Positions 42,455 to 52,155 are shown, counted from the first letter of the stretch. The stretch: DNA of 64,000 nt from Pseudomonas pudica (GCF_015680405.1 NZ_JADLJS010000015.1:50130-114129), one strand, 5' to 3'. Notes: a model not told the origin generated them from the sequence alone. Numbers and translations: made by a program.

Positions 42455-42762
42455 GGTGGATTCGTCGATAACTTCGTCGAGGTTTACGGCGTGGTTTGCG
42501 TTGGCGAGCATGGTTTGCGCCAAGTCTTCCGGCAGAGTGTTGAGGTTGCGGCCGCCTCGGATATCAGCCTCCAGCAAACCCAGGAACGCACCCATAGCAG
42601 AGTCTTCATGGATGGCTTCTACGCGGCTGACCACGATTTCACCCCCCGCACGTCGAATGCGATTTTGCCACCGGTATCAAGCCCCAGTAGCTGGGGAACG
42701 GATTTGGGCAGTGTGACCTGCCCCTTCGAGGTCAACGTGGCGATTTAGTGGATGGCAGGCAT
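42422..42762 (-). pseudogene. Inactivated PrlF/SohA-type (AbrB-fold) antitoxin
   Basis: From the ATG at 42762 the frame reads MPAIH, a TAA stop at 42747-42745 (one change from CAA), then IATLTSKGQVTLPKS and LLGLDTGGKIAFDVRG, the swapped-hairpin AbrB DNA-binding region. At the run of six C at 42642-42647 the frame must shift by one base to continue with EIVVSRVEAIHEDSAMGAFL and LPEDLAQTMLANANHAVNLD, the usual PrlF C-terminus. Two independent lesions argue against sequencing error. The partner toxin gene (YhaV type), expected just downstream, is absent and the LysR gene occupies the place. Confidence 0.75.
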
Positions 42763-42916
42763 GAACGTTCTCACGGATATGCTGAGTGAGCAGTAAGGAA
42801 TAATCCTTACATGATCAAACTTGTTCTTCTGCTGATCAGGCAGAAACGGGGAGGACGCTCAATAGCGCCGTAAGATGAGTTACACCACTTCCTGGGACAC
42901 GATCGGCGCGAAGCCC

Positions 42917-43831
42917 CTAAAGACTCTCAGGGTCGCCGAAGAACATCTGTATCCGCGACCGCAACCACCGCTCCGCCGGGTCATTGTCCTGCGCCCCGCG
43001 CCAGGCCATGTGCAGCTCGAAACTGCGCACATCCAACGGCAGATCCTCCGCCCGCAACCCACCCGCCGCGGTCAGCGCATCCGCCGTGTAGTCCGGCACC
43101 GTGGCGACAATATCGGTGCCCGCCAGCAAGCTCCCCAGCCCGTTGAACTGCGGCACCGCCAACACCACGTGGCGCTTGCGGCCTATCTCGTCCAGCGCTT
43201 CATCAATGAACCCCGACAAGTCCCCGGCAAACGACACCAGCGCATGCGGCCGCGCGCAGAAGTCGTCCAGGGTGATGGCGCCGGGCACGCTGTCGGCGCG
43301 CAGCAGTTTCGGCATGCTGCGGCGCAGCACCTTGCGTTTGGCGTTGGCTGGCAGTTCGCTGGTGTAGCTGACCCCCACCGAGATCTCGCCCGAGGCCAGC
43401 AGCGTCGGCATCAGCAGGTAATTGACCCGGCGCACCACCAGCACGATACCCGGTGCTTCGGCGCGGATACGCTTGAGCAGCTGCGGCAGCAGGGCGAATT
43501 CAGCGTCGTCCGACAGGCCGATGCGGAACACCGCATTGCTTGTGGCCGGGTCGAATTCGGCGGCGCGGCTGACGGCGGTGGAAATCGAGTCCAGTGCAGG
43601 AGACAGCAGGGCGAAGATTTCGTGGGCCCGGGCCGAGGGCTCCATGCTGCGGCCGGTGCGCACGAACAGCGGGTCGTCGAACAGGTTGCGCAGGCGCGAC
43701 AGGGCCGCACTGATGGCGGGCTGGCCGAGGAACAGTTTTTCCGCGGCACGGGTCACGCTGCGCTCGTGCATCAGCGTTTCGAACACGATCAGCAGGTTGA
43801 GGTCTACGCGACGCAGGTCGTTTCGATTCAT
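42917..43831 (-). CDS. LysR-family regulator, NodD/SyrM-like group
   Basis: 304 residues from the ATG at 43831 (MNRNDLRRVDLNLLIVFETL). The HTH is SVTRAAEKLFLGQPAISAAL, followed by SRLRNLFDDPLFVRTGRSME, a signature of this large Pseudomonas group. The effector domain opens NAVFRIGLSDDAEFALLPQL. It is divergent from the quinone-oxidoreductase-like gene at 44038 (206 bases apart), its probable target. Confidence 0.88.
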   Translation of the reverse strand: MNRNDLRRVDLNLLIVFETLMHERSVTRAAEKLFLGQPAISAALSRLRNLFDDPLFVRTGRSMEPSARAHEIFALLSPALDSISTAVSRAAEFDPATSNAVFRIGLSDDAEFALLPQLLKRIRAEAPGIVLVVRRVNYLLMPTLLASGEISVGVSYTSELPANAKRKVLRRSMPKLLRADSVPGAITLDDFCARPHALVSFAGDLSGFIDEALDEIGRKRHVVLAVPQFNGLGSLLAGTDIVATVPDYTADALTAAGGLRAEDLPLDVRSFELHMAWRGAQDNDPAERWLRSRIQMFFGDPESL

Positions 43832-44037
43832 CGGTGCGCTTCGCCTAAAGTGGGGCAAAGGTGAATCTTAAGGCCAAAGGCTGGTACCCTGCACGGGTTT
43901 AGGGGGACCAATCGCAGGGAATGTCAGGTGCCCAATCGATGACAGGCATGTCGACTATTAATGACCACTGATGGTCTAACCGGCAAAGCCCGGATAAAGT
44001 CCGTGGTAATTAGAGGTTCACAAAGGCGAGGTATGCG

Positions 44038-45060
44038 ATGTCCCGCATGATCCGTTTCCACAAGTTCGGCGCTGCCGATGTGCTCCGTTGCGAGGAGCAG
44101 GCCGAACCGTCACCTGCTGCCGACGAGGTACAGATCCGCGTCGAGGCGGTTGGCGTCAGCTGGTATGACGTGCTCTGGCGCCAGAACCTGGCACCATCCC
44201 AGGCACGCCTGCCAGCAGGGATCGGCCACGAGATGGCCGGGGTGGTGACCGCGGTCGGCGAAGGGGTCGAGGATATTGCGGTGGGCGACCGGGTTGCCAG
44301 CTTCCCGGCCACCAGTGCCAACGACCACCCGGTGTACGGCGACGTCATTGTGCTGCCGCGTACGGCCATTACCCGTTATCCGGATGTGCTCACCCCGATC
44401 GAGGCCAGCGTGCACTACACGCCGCTGCTGATCGCCTATTTCGCCTACATCGACCTGGCCCGGGCAAAAGCCGGGCAGACCGCGCTGGTTACCGATGCCA
44501 GCCACTGCGCGGGCCCTGCCTTCGTGCAGCTGGGCAAGGCCCTGGGGCTGAAGGTGTTCGCCGCCACCAAGGAGGCGGAGCAGCGTGAGTACCTGCTGGG
44601 CCTGGGCGCCGACAAGGTGATTGTCACCGAAGAGCAGGACCTGCTGCTGCAGGTCGGCAAGTATACCGATGGCCGTGGCGTGGACATGGTCCTCGATGGC
44701 ATGGGCGGGCCGCAGATGTCGCTGTTGGGCGATGTACTGGCACCGCGTGGCAGCCTGGTGCTGTATGGCCTGCAAGGTGGCAACCAGACGCCGTTCCCGG
44801 CTTGCGCGGCGTTCCAGAAGAACATCCAGTTCTATGTGCACTGCATCGGCAACTTCACCGGCAAGCCGGAGCTTGGCATCAGCCAGGATCAGGTGGCGCT
44901 GCAGCGCGCTCTGCGCGATATCAACCAGTTCACTGCCGACCAGTTGCTGACACCGCAGATCATCAAGGTGTACCCGTTCGAGCAGGTGGTCGAGGCGCAT
45001 CGCTACATGGACCAATGCCCGTGCGGCGGGCGTGTGGTGCTGGACATGGCGCAACACTGA
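44038..45060 (+). CDS. MDR-family NAD(P)H oxidoreductase, quinone-oxidoreductase-like
   Basis: 340 residues. The GroES-like half has the usual GIGHEMAGVVTAVGEGVED, but the catalytic-zinc cysteine position reads SWYDVLW, so it is probably zinc-independent. The cofactor loop is also altered (VTDASHCAGPAFVQLGKALG instead of GxGxxG), while ATKEAEQREYLLGLGADKVI is normal. DGMGGPQMSLLGDVLAPRGS follows the QOR pattern. A ribosome-binding site GGCGAGGT precedes the ATG and a good terminator ends the gene. Confidence 0.85.
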   Translation: MSRMIRFHKFGAADVLRCEEQAEPSPAADEVQIRVEAVGVSWYDVLWRQNLAPSQARLPAGIGHEMAGVVTAVGEGVEDIAVGDRVASFPATSANDHPVYGDVIVLPRTAITRYPDVLTPIEASVHYTPLLIAYFAYIDLARAKAGQTALVTDASHCAGPAFVQLGKALGLKVFAATKEAEQREYLLGLGADKVIVTEEQDLLLQVGKYTDGRGVDMVLDGMGGPQMSLLGDVLAPRGSLVLYGLQGGNQTPFPACAAFQKNIQFYVHCIGNFTGKPELGISQDQVALQRALRDINQFTADQLLTPQIIKVYPFEQVVEAHRYMDQCPCGGRVVLDMAQH

Positions 45061-45082
45061 CAACGGTCTGGATTATCAGGAA

Positions 45083-45107
45083 GCCCGGGCAGAGTCCCGG
45101 GTTTTTT
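45083..45107 (+). terminator. Rho-independent terminator
   Basis: CCCGGG, loop CAGAGT, CCCGGG, then TTTTTT, 22 bases after the oxidoreductase stop. Confidence 0.9.
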
Positions 45108-45573
45108 GTGCCCAATACAAACTGGTATGACGTTAAAAAAAGAAAGTTCCTACAACGAAATACGTCACGTCTTATATTTAAAACCATTGCTCGGTGGCCC
45201 GTGGAAATATTCCGCCAAGCTTTTGGGCTTGAACTGTTCTTGCCTGGCAGTCAATGTGTTTTCTCACTTCCGCTGAATGGTTTTTTTACCCTGATCTGTA
45301 TCTTCTATTCGCTTTGCATCCCTCGATAATGGCTCAATGATAGTTTGCGCAAGGAGCGTGGAATGAGCATGGCTATGCCCAAGCCAGGGCGGTGTTTGGC
45401 AGCGGCAGGGCGTCGCGACGATGCGTTTTTCTCGATGTCATGGCGACAGTGATGGTTACGTCATTAATTCCAATTAGTTGTAGGAAATTTCTTCTGGAAA
45501 AGTTCAGGGCATGTTGATGTTCAGATTCTCTGATCAACGTGCGCTGGCTGCATGAAGTTGATGAGGTGATCTC
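45108..45573. other. AT-richer gene-free stretch before the unknown-protein/MocR-like pair
   Basis: About 465 bases with lower GC than its surroundings, for example runs such as GTTAAAAAAAGAAAG near 45133 and CTTATATTTAAAACC near 45171. No supportable gene is present. It presumably carries the promoter of the gene at 45574. Confidence 0.5.
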
Positions 45574-46959
45574 GTGACTGCTATTCACGACCAGGCAATG
45601 CACTATATCTACCAACAAGTACTCGAGCGCTTGCTCAGTCATATGTCACAAGCGCAGCGTGCTTCCTTGCAATTGCTGATACAACGGCTGCTGGTTGCTG
45701 CGGGCGGGCCCGAATACATCGGCACCTACCGCTTGCTGGTGCTGCAAGGCAACGATCGCTGCAGCACCCGGCTGCTGGCCATGCTGCGTGCCGCACAACT
45801 GAGTATCGCCCTGCGGGCGCCGTTAACTTTCCAGCTGCGGGTCCTGGTGGTGAGCCTGCCTGTGGCTGACAGTGCCACGCTCGAATGCCATGAGCGCAGC
45901 TTCAATGCGCTGTTCCTGCAGGATGACCCGCGGGTACAACTGCAGATGATCAAGGGGCGTGAAGTAGTGCCGTTCAGCCGGCATGCCCCTGCCGCGCCTG
46001 ACAACTGGCTGTTGCCGAGGGACGCCATGCTGATGTTCGGTCATCTGGTCGAGGCCGGGCCCGAAGCGCTACTGGGTAGTCGCCTGCATCTGGAACTGGC
46101 GGCCGGCGTCGGCTTTGCGCTGCAGGCACATTCACCTGCGGATGTATTCGTCACCGCCATTCCTGCGTGCCAGCGCCGCCGGTACCTGGCCTGGGCACGG
46201 CGCAGCCTGCGCCTGGCAGGGGAACATGGTCCGCATGTGTTACACCAGTGCCTGGCGACGCTGGCACAGGGGCTGAGTCGACTGCACGGCAGCATCGGGC
46301 TGCCACCCGGCGCTTTGTCGGAGCCGACCTCGGTGGGCGTGCCGCAGAGCACGCCGGTGCGGTTGATTGCCATTGACGACCTGATGCCGCCGTTGCTCGA
46401 AGAGCAGCAGCTGGACCTGATGCTCGGTTGTCGCGTCGAAGGGGGGCAGGACGCCTGGCAATTGGCCGCGTTCGTCGAGCCGTTGGCCCCGGTGCAGCTG
46501 CGGGAGCTGCATGCACGCAGTCTCGAGCCGCAAGCCAGTCGCCCGGCATTGCGGCTGGCTGGCCAGCCGGGCGCCAAAAAGCGGCGCGATGTGCATCAGC
46601 TGCAGTTCGGCAAGGCATATGGCATCAATCAGATCCAACAGGTGTGCCTGCTGTTCAGCCCGTTTGCCAGGCAGGGGAAGAATCTGGAGCGTTTTCTGCA
46701 GTGCTGGCATGCCGACATGCTGGTGGCGCTGCCATACCTGCATCGAGCCTTGCAGGGTAAACCCTGCCCTGATGCGGTGAAAAACTGGCTGGTGAACACC
46801 AGCGGCCTGCCGCTGGGGCAACTCAGGTTGATCTATGGCGGGGGCCTGCCGCTGGCCTGCTGGCGGCTGATGAGCCATCTGGCACGTCGCGATGTACAGC
46901 TGAGGTTGCTGCCGCGGCGGTTGGCGGGGCGGCGGCGTGGTCATGCGGGGCCACCTTGA
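45574..46959 (+). CDS. Unrecognised 461-residue protein, coupled to a MocR-like regulator
   Basis: I do not recognise the family. It starts at a GTG preceded by GATGAGGTGATCTC; an internal ATG at 45598 is the alternative. There is no signal peptide or clear transmembrane helix. The sequence is leucine-, glutamine- and arginine-rich, with a mid-protein LRLAGEHGPHVLHQCLATLA and a late FGKAYGINQIQQVCLLFSPF that look like folded helices and strands. The arginine-rich C-terminus (RRLAGRRRGHAG) may be extra. Its stop overlaps the next start as TGATG, so the two proteins are made together and may work together. It might be a regulatory partner, but nothing in the residues proves this. Confidence 0.75.
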   Translation: MTAIHDQAMHYIYQQVLERLLSHMSQAQRASLQLLIQRLLVAAGGPEYIGTYRLLVLQGNDRCSTRLLAMLRAAQLSIALRAPLTFQLRVLVVSLPVADSATLECHERSFNALFLQDDPRVQLQMIKGREVVPFSRHAPAAPDNWLLPRDAMLMFGHLVEAGPEALLGSRLHLELAAGVGFALQAHSPADVFVTAIPACQRRRYLAWARRSLRLAGEHGPHVLHQCLATLAQGLSRLHGSIGLPPGALSEPTSVGVPQSTPVRLIAIDDLMPPLLEEQQLDLMLGCRVEGGQDAWQLAAFVEPLAPVQLRELHARSLEPQASRPALRLAGQPGAKKRRDVHQLQFGKAYGINQIQQVCLLFSPFARQGKNLERFLQCWHADMLVALPYLHRALQGKPCPDAVKNWLVNTSGLPLGQLRLIYGGGLPLACWRLMSHLARRDVQLRLLPRRLAGRRRGHAGPP

Positions 46960-48314
46960 TGGAGCAATCGGGCTCCGGCGAATTCGCCTATCGCAAGGTC
47001 TATCGTTATCTGGAAGCCCTGATCGACCAGGCTCCACGCAGCGGCCCGTGCCGTTTGCCGTCGTTGCGCGTGCTGGCCCGGCGGTTGCGGGTGTCATTGG
47101 CCACCGTGCAGAGCGCCTACAGCCTGTTGGAAGAAGAGGGCCGCGTGCAGTGCCTGCCCAGGTCGGGCTATTACGTACAGGGCGCTGCCAAGGGGGAGGC
47201 TGCAGCCATGCCCCGGCAGGCACCCTTGCCAGCACAGCCGATGCTCGAGCGCACCCTGTTCACCCACGAGCGGCGCCTGGCCCGTCAGCGCACGCACAGT
47301 GTTGCCCCATGGGAAGCGCCCGGCAGCGCCCGTCTGCGCAATGCCCTCGCCGAGCGCTATACCCGCTCCTCAAACCAGTACTGGCGTGCCGAGGACGTTC
47401 AACTGGCTCCGGATGTGCAGGCGTTGCTGGAGACAATGCTGGCGGCGCTGGCCCTGAAAGGCGGCACCGTGGTGGTGCACTCGCCCTGTTGCTGGCAGGT
47501 GCTGCGCGCGTTGGCACGTGCCGACATGCGAGTGTTGGAGGTACCACTGGATACCCGTGGCAACCCGGACCTGCGCGCCTTGGCCCGGCTGCTGGCCAGC
47601 GAGCCGGTGTGCATGCTGGTCATGCCGTCGTGCCTTGGCATGCCGCAGGGGCGGCTGGTTTCACCTCACTATCAGCAGCAGCTTGGCCAGTTGCTTGACC
47701 AGCACCCTGTATGGTTGCTGGAAAACGACCTGGACAGCGAGCACTGTTACAGCGGGCCGCCGAATACACGCCTGCGCGATTGGGTCGACTCCCGCTGGCT
47801 GTTGGTGATGGGGGCGTTCGATGCCGCAGTGGGGAACGAGGCGCCCTATGCCTACCTGCTGAGCCTTGATGCCGGGCTGGCCAGGGCTTTCTCTGAGCGT
47901 GCATTTCGGCTTGCACCGCTTCGCCTGCAAGCGCTTGCGCACATGCTGGGCAAAGGCGAAATCGAGGCGCAACTGGTGCGGTTGCGCACCGACCTGCAAA
48001 AGCGCATGCAATATCTGGCGCGTGAGTTGCAACAGCAGTTCGGCCAGCGGGTGATGCTGGAAACTCCGGACGGTGGCCGGACACTGTGGGTGCGCTTTCG
48101 CCAGCCGCTGCCGTGGGAGGGTATTGCCGCAGCGCTGGCTGGTTCATCACTGCAAGCACTGCCGGGCGAGCAGTTCAGCCTGCAGGGCCGCTACCAGCAG
48201 TGCCTGGCGATGGCGTGGCTGGGTGATCACCCGGGGGAGCTGCAACAGGCGGTAGAGCGCCTGGCCCATGCGCTGGAACTGCGCTGTGGCCGGCCTGCCG
48301 GGGTTACACCTTGA
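46959..48314 (+). CDS. Degenerate MocR-like regulator lacking the PLP lysine
   Basis: 451 residues. The GntR-type winged helix is intact (RLPSLRVLARRLRVSLATVQ, residues about 32-51). The aminotransferase-like domain is recognisable, but the key positions are changed. The Schiff-base motif GTFSK reads GAFDA at residues 285-289. The usual EDDYDxExR reads ENDLDSEHC, and the phosphate-binding arginine of the LRLGY region is gone (EAPYAYL). The two other MocR proteins in this window keep the lysine. It therefore probably cannot hold PLP covalently and may sense another ligand or act through its coupled partner. Confidence 0.85.
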   Translation: MEQSGSGEFAYRKVYRYLEALIDQAPRSGPCRLPSLRVLARRLRVSLATVQSAYSLLEEEGRVQCLPRSGYYVQGAAKGEAAAMPRQAPLPAQPMLERTLFTHERRLARQRTHSVAPWEAPGSARLRNALAERYTRSSNQYWRAEDVQLAPDVQALLETMLAALALKGGTVVVHSPCCWQVLRALARADMRVLEVPLDTRGNPDLRALARLLASEPVCMLVMPSCLGMPQGRLVSPHYQQQLGQLLDQHPVWLLENDLDSEHCYSGPPNTRLRDWVDSRWLLVMGAFDAAVGNEAPYAYLLSLDAGLARAFSERAFRLAPLRLQALAHMLGKGEIEAQLVRLRTDLQKRMQYLARELQQQFGQRVMLETPDGGRTLWVRFRQPLPWEGIAAALAGSSLQALPGEQFSLQGRYQQCLAMAWLGDHPGELQQAVERLAHALELRCGRPAGVTP

Positions 48315-48383
48315 GCCGCCGGGGTTGCTTGGGCTGCTCCTACCGAACCTCGCCGAACCAGTGATTCGTGGAGCGCTCGCTAG

Positions 48384-49694
48384 TCAGCGATTCGCTTGCT
48401 CCTGCCCTTGCCGCAAGCGGGTACTGACCAGCGCTGCCACCACCAGCAACGCGGCGATGATCCACAAGCCATTGCGGGTACTGCCGGTGGCCTGCTCGAT
48501 CAGGCCCATCACCGATGGGCCGACGAAACCGCCAAGCAGGCCGCAGGTGGTGACAAAGGCCAGACCTGCCGCCAGGGCACTGCCACTCAGGCGGCTGGAG
48601 GGGAAGACGAAGATGATCGACTGCACCACGAACAGCATCAGGGCAGTCAGCGAAAACCCGATCAGGCCGATGAACGAGTTGGCCAGCGACGCCAGCAGCA
48701 ACCCGGCCGCCATGGTCAGCAGGCCGCAGAACAGCAGGGTGCGGCAACGGCTCGGCGAGGTGGCCAGGCGCGGGAGGGTGGCGGCGCCGATGGCGGCAGC
48801 AATCCACGGTACGGCGGTCAGCAGGCCGACCTGGAAGGGCGACAGTGCGCTGTAGGTGCCGATGATACCCGGCAGGAAGAAAATCACCGTGTAGATGGTG
48901 ATCTGGTGCACGAAGTACACCACGATCGCCAGCCAGATCTGCCGGTCGCGGAACATCTGCCCCAACTTGCTCTGCTGCGGTGCGGTGGCGCGCTCCGCAG
49001 CCAGGCGGCGCTCGATGTCCTCGGCTTCGACGGCCGACAGCCAGGGCGCCGAGGCCGGGCCATCGGGCAGTTTCTTCCATACCACATAAGCCAGGGCCAC
49101 TGCCGGCAGGCCTTCGAGCACGAACAGCCATTGCCAGCCGTGCCAGCCCAGCACACCGTCCATTTCCAGCAGGGCACCCCCCAGCGGGCCGCTGAGGATG
49201 TTGGCCAGGCACACGCCCAACAGGAAGTAACCCGTGGCGCGGGCACGCTGTTCACGATCGAACCAGTAGGTCAGGTACAGCATCACGCCGGGGAACAGGC
49301 CCGCTTCGGCAACCCCGAGCAACAGGCGCATGACGTAGAACGAGGTTTCGCCCTGGACGAAGGCCATGCCCGCCGAGAGCAGGCCCCAAGTGATCATGAT
49401 GCGGGTGATCCAGAAGCGTGCGCCGACCCGATGCATGATCAGGTTGCTGGGTACTTCGGCCAGGGCGTAGGTGAGGAAGAACAGCCCGGCGCCCAGGCCG
49501 TAGGCCGCTGCCGACAGGCCGAGGTCTATACCCATGCTGGCCTTGGCCAGGGCAATGTTGGTCCGGTCAAGGAAGCTCATCACGTAGACAACGATGAGCA
49601 GAGGCATCAGTTTGCGCAGCAGCAGGCCGTTCAGGCGCTGTTCGGTGGTGGCGGCAGGGGCGGGCGCCGCCGCAGTACCGGTGAGGATTGTCAT
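48384..49694 (-). CDS. MFS sugar-acid transporter (ACS/phthalate-hexuronate family)
   Basis: 436 residues from the ATG at 49694; the frame continues upstream over the next gene but homology starts here. It shows VMSFLDRTNIALAKASMGID (TM1), EVPSNLIMHRVGARFWITRI (loop 2-3) and GVAEAGLFPGVMLYLTYWF, hallmarks of anion:cation symporters for hexuronates, galactonate or aldarates. It lies 65 bases after the fuconate-dehydratase-like gene on the same strand and presumably imports its substrate. Confidence 0.88.
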   Translation of the reverse strand: MTILTGTAAAPAPAATTEQRLNGLLLRKLMPLLIVVYVMSFLDRTNIALAKASMGIDLGLSAAAYGLGAGLFFLTYALAEVPSNLIMHRVGARFWITRIMITWGLLSAGMAFVQGETSFYVMRLLLGVAEAGLFPGVMLYLTYWFDREQRARATGYFLLGVCLANILSGPLGGALLEMDGVLGWHGWQWLFVLEGLPAVALAYVVWKKLPDGPASAPWLSAVEAEDIERRLAAERATAPQQSKLGQMFRDRQIWLAIVVYFVHQITIYTVIFFLPGIIGTYSALSPFQVGLLTAVPWIAAAIGAATLPRLATSPSRCRTLLFCGLLTMAAGLLLASLANSFIGLIGFSLTALMLFVVQSIIFVFPSSRLSGSALAAGLAFVTTCGLLGGFVGPSVMGLIEQATGSTRNGLWIIAALLVVAALVSTRLRQGQEQANR

Positions 49695-49759
49695 TGTTTT
49701 TTCCCCGTGAAAAGAGCTGGTGGCGTGCCGCGCAGAGGCGGCACACCCAGGTAGGTGGG

Positions 49760-51073
49760 TCAGGAGCGGTTGATGTCGAGCCACACCGCGCCGTTGGGGT
49801 ACTGGTAGCGCGCGAGGGTCTCGGCATGCATTTCGATGCTGTAGCCCGGGCGTTGCGGTGGCATGTAGCGCCCGCGGTGGATCACCACCGGGTCGATGAA
49901 ATGCTCGTGCAGGTGGTCGACGTACTCCAGCACTCGGTTGTGCAGCGAGGCCGACACAGCGATGTAGTCGAACAGGGCAATGTTCTGCACGTATTCGCAC
50001 AGGCCGACACCGCCGCCGTGCGGGCACACGGGTACGTCGTACTTGGCCGCCATCAGCAGCACGATCAGCACTTCGTTCAGGCCACCCAGGCGGGCCGCGT
50101 CCAGTTGGCAGAAGTCCAGCGCGCCGGCCTGGAACATCTGCTTGAACATTACCCGGTTGTGGCAATGTTCACCGGTGGCCACGCCAATCGGCGCAATGCG
50201 CTGGCGGATGGTGGCGTGCCCAAGGATGTCGTCCGGGCTGGTCGGCTCTTCGATCCACAGTGGCTCGAACGCGGCCAGGCGGCGCATGTTGGCGACGGAT
50301 TCCTCGACGCCCCATACCTGGTTGGCATCCATCATCAGGGTGCGCTCCCAGCCAATTTCGTCGCGCAGGATGCTGGCGCGGCGAATGTCTTCCTCCAGGT
50401 CCGCACCGATCTTCTGCTTGATGTGGGTCCAGCCATCTTCCACCGCCTCGCGGGCCAGCTTGCGCATTTTTTCTTCGCTGTAGCCCAGCCAGCCCGGCGC
50501 GGTGGTGTAGCCAGGGTAGCCTTCGCGCAGCATCTGCGCTTCGCGCTGAGCCTTGCCCGGCGCCTGGCGCCGCAGCAGGGCGATGGCTTCTTCGGGGGTG
50601 AGCACATCGGTCACGTAGCTGAAGTCCAGGCAGCGCACCAGCTGCTCGGGCGTCATGTCGGCCAGCAGCTTCCACACCGGCTTGCCCTCGTGCTTGGCCC
50701 ACAGGTCCCACACGGCATTGATGATCGCGGCGGTGGCCAGGTGGATCACGCCCTTTTCCGGGCCCAGCCAGCGCAACTGGCTGTCGCTGACGGTGAAGCG
50801 GTGCCAGAAGCCGCCCATGTCGGCCGTGATTTCCTCCAGGGTGAGGCCGACGATCAGCGGCGCCAGCGACTGCACCGCAGCAGCGCAAATCTCGTTGCCA
50901 CGGCCGATGGTGAAGGTGAGGCCGTGGCCTTCCAGAGCCTCGGCGTCGGTGTGCAGCACCACGTAGGCCGCCGAATAATCGGGGGCGCTGTTCATGGCGT
51001 CGGAGCCGTCCAGCGACAGCGAAGTGGGGAAACGAATGTCGCGAACGCTCAGGTGGGTAATACGTATGCTCAT
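49760..51073 (-). CDS. Enolase-superfamily acid-sugar dehydratase, L-fuconate dehydratase-like
   Basis: 437 residues. The catalytic set is visible: KQKIG (Lys-x-Lys, residues about 219-223), metal ligands in MMDANQVWG, WIEEPTSPDD and ATGEHCHNRVMF, and the catalytic His in CPHGGGVGLCEYVQ. This combination is typical of FucD, which dehydrates L-fuconate and some related aldonates to 2-keto-3-deoxy acids. It is encoded divergently from the LysR pair. The real sugar could be L-fuconate, L-galactonate or D-arabinonate, as FucD enzymes are promiscuous. Confidence 0.88.
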   Translation of the reverse strand: MSIRITHLSVRDIRFPTSLSLDGSDAMNSAPDYSAAYVVLHTDAEALEGHGLTFTIGRGNEICAAAVQSLAPLIVGLTLEEITADMGGFWHRFTVSDSQLRWLGPEKGVIHLATAAIINAVWDLWAKHEGKPVWKLLADMTPEQLVRCLDFSYVTDVLTPEEAIALLRRQAPGKAQREAQMLREGYPGYTTAPGWLGYSEEKMRKLAREAVEDGWTHIKQKIGADLEEDIRRASILRDEIGWERTLMMDANQVWGVEESVANMRRLAAFEPLWIEEPTSPDDILGHATIRQRIAPIGVATGEHCHNRVMFKQMFQAGALDFCQLDAARLGGLNEVLIVLLMAAKYDVPVCPHGGGVGLCEYVQNIALFDYIAVSASLHNRVLEYVDHLHEHFIDPVVIHRGRYMPPQRPGYSIEMHAETLARYQYPNGAVWLDINRS

Positions 51074-51174
51074 GGTCGGCTCTTGTTCTGTTCAAGCACT
51101 GGGAGACCTGACTGTAGGTTGTCGAGCGATACAGGCATAATCGCCAAATCTTAATCAGTGATACCGGATTCGAT

Positions 51175-52122
51175 ATGTCTCGCTTGCCACCCGACAGCGC
51201 CCAGGCGCCTGCCAGCCTCGGCGCATTGAAGATCTCCAGCCGGCAGATCACGCTGCTCAACGCCTTGGGCGAGTTCGCCAACCTGCGCCGTGCTGCCGCG
51301 GCGATGCACACCACGCAACCGGCTGCGAGCCTGTTGCTGCAACAGCTTGAGGAGCGCCTTGGCGTACGCTTGTTCGAGCGTTTGCCACGGGGCATGCAAG
51401 CGACGCTGTATGGCGAAGTGATGATCCGCTATGCGCAGAACGCGCTGCATGAGTTCGAGCACGCCCAGGCGCAGATTGCCGAGCTGGCGCGCGGGGCCCA
51501 GGGCCTGGTGCGGGTGGGCAGCGTCATGGGCCCGGTGCCGGGTGTGCTGACCAGGGCAGTACTGGCCTACAAGCGCGATCACCCCAAGGTGCGCATTTCT
51601 CTGGAGGTCGGCACCAGCGACACCTTGCTGCCGGCCTTGCTGCGTGGCGACTTCGACATGGTGGTGGGGCGCCTGCCGGACCAGAGCGACAGCCAGGACC
51701 TGAACATCGAACTGTTCGAAGGCGGTGAGCAGATGCGTGTTATCGCCCGCGCAGGCCACCCGCTGGCCAATGCCGCCGGGCTGCAACTGACCGACCTGGT
51801 GGCCTTGACCTGGATCCTGCACCCCATCGGCAGCCCGATGCGCCGCCGCGTCGAAAGCGCGTTGCAGGCCGGCGGCATGGTGCAGTCGCTGGATATCGTC
51901 GAAACTGCCTCGATCCTGGCTACCACCGCCATGCTCGAAGCCTCCGAGATGATTGCGGTGGTGCCCGATGACGTAGCCAAGCATTATGCCCGCTATGGAA
52001 TGGTCGCTATCCTGCCTGTAGAACTGCCGCTGGCAATGGCCAACCTGGGCGTGTTGACCCTGCGCTCGCGGCCCAACTCGGTTGCCCTGGACACCTTGCT
52101 GCACTACCTGCGGGCGCAATAG
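51175..52122 (+). CDS. LysR-family regulator, GbpR-like (first of a tandem pair)
   Basis: 315 residues. The HTH is ANLRRAAAAMHTTQPAASLL (residues about 38-57), then ERLGVRLFERLPRGMQATLY, the GbpR/galactose-binding regulator style. The effector domain opens GLVRVGSVMGPVPGVLTRAV. It is divergent from the dehydratase gene (101 bases) and followed 33 bases later by a second related LysR gene, so each regulator may serve one arm of the sugar-acid cluster. Confidence 0.9.
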   Translation: MSRLPPDSAQAPASLGALKISSRQITLLNALGEFANLRRAAAAMHTTQPAASLLLQQLEERLGVRLFERLPRGMQATLYGEVMIRYAQNALHEFEHAQAQIAELARGAQGLVRVGSVMGPVPGVLTRAVLAYKRDHPKVRISLEVGTSDTLLPALLRGDFDMVVGRLPDQSDSQDLNIELFEGGEQMRVIARAGHPLANAAGLQLTDLVALTWILHPIGSPMRRRVESALQAGGMVQSLDIVETASILATTAMLEASEMIAVVPDDVAKHYARYGMVAILPVELPLAMANLGVLTLRSRPNSVALDTLLHYLRAQ

Positions 52123-52155
52123 CCCTGCCTTTCACTTGCCTGAGGCCCTGCGTCA

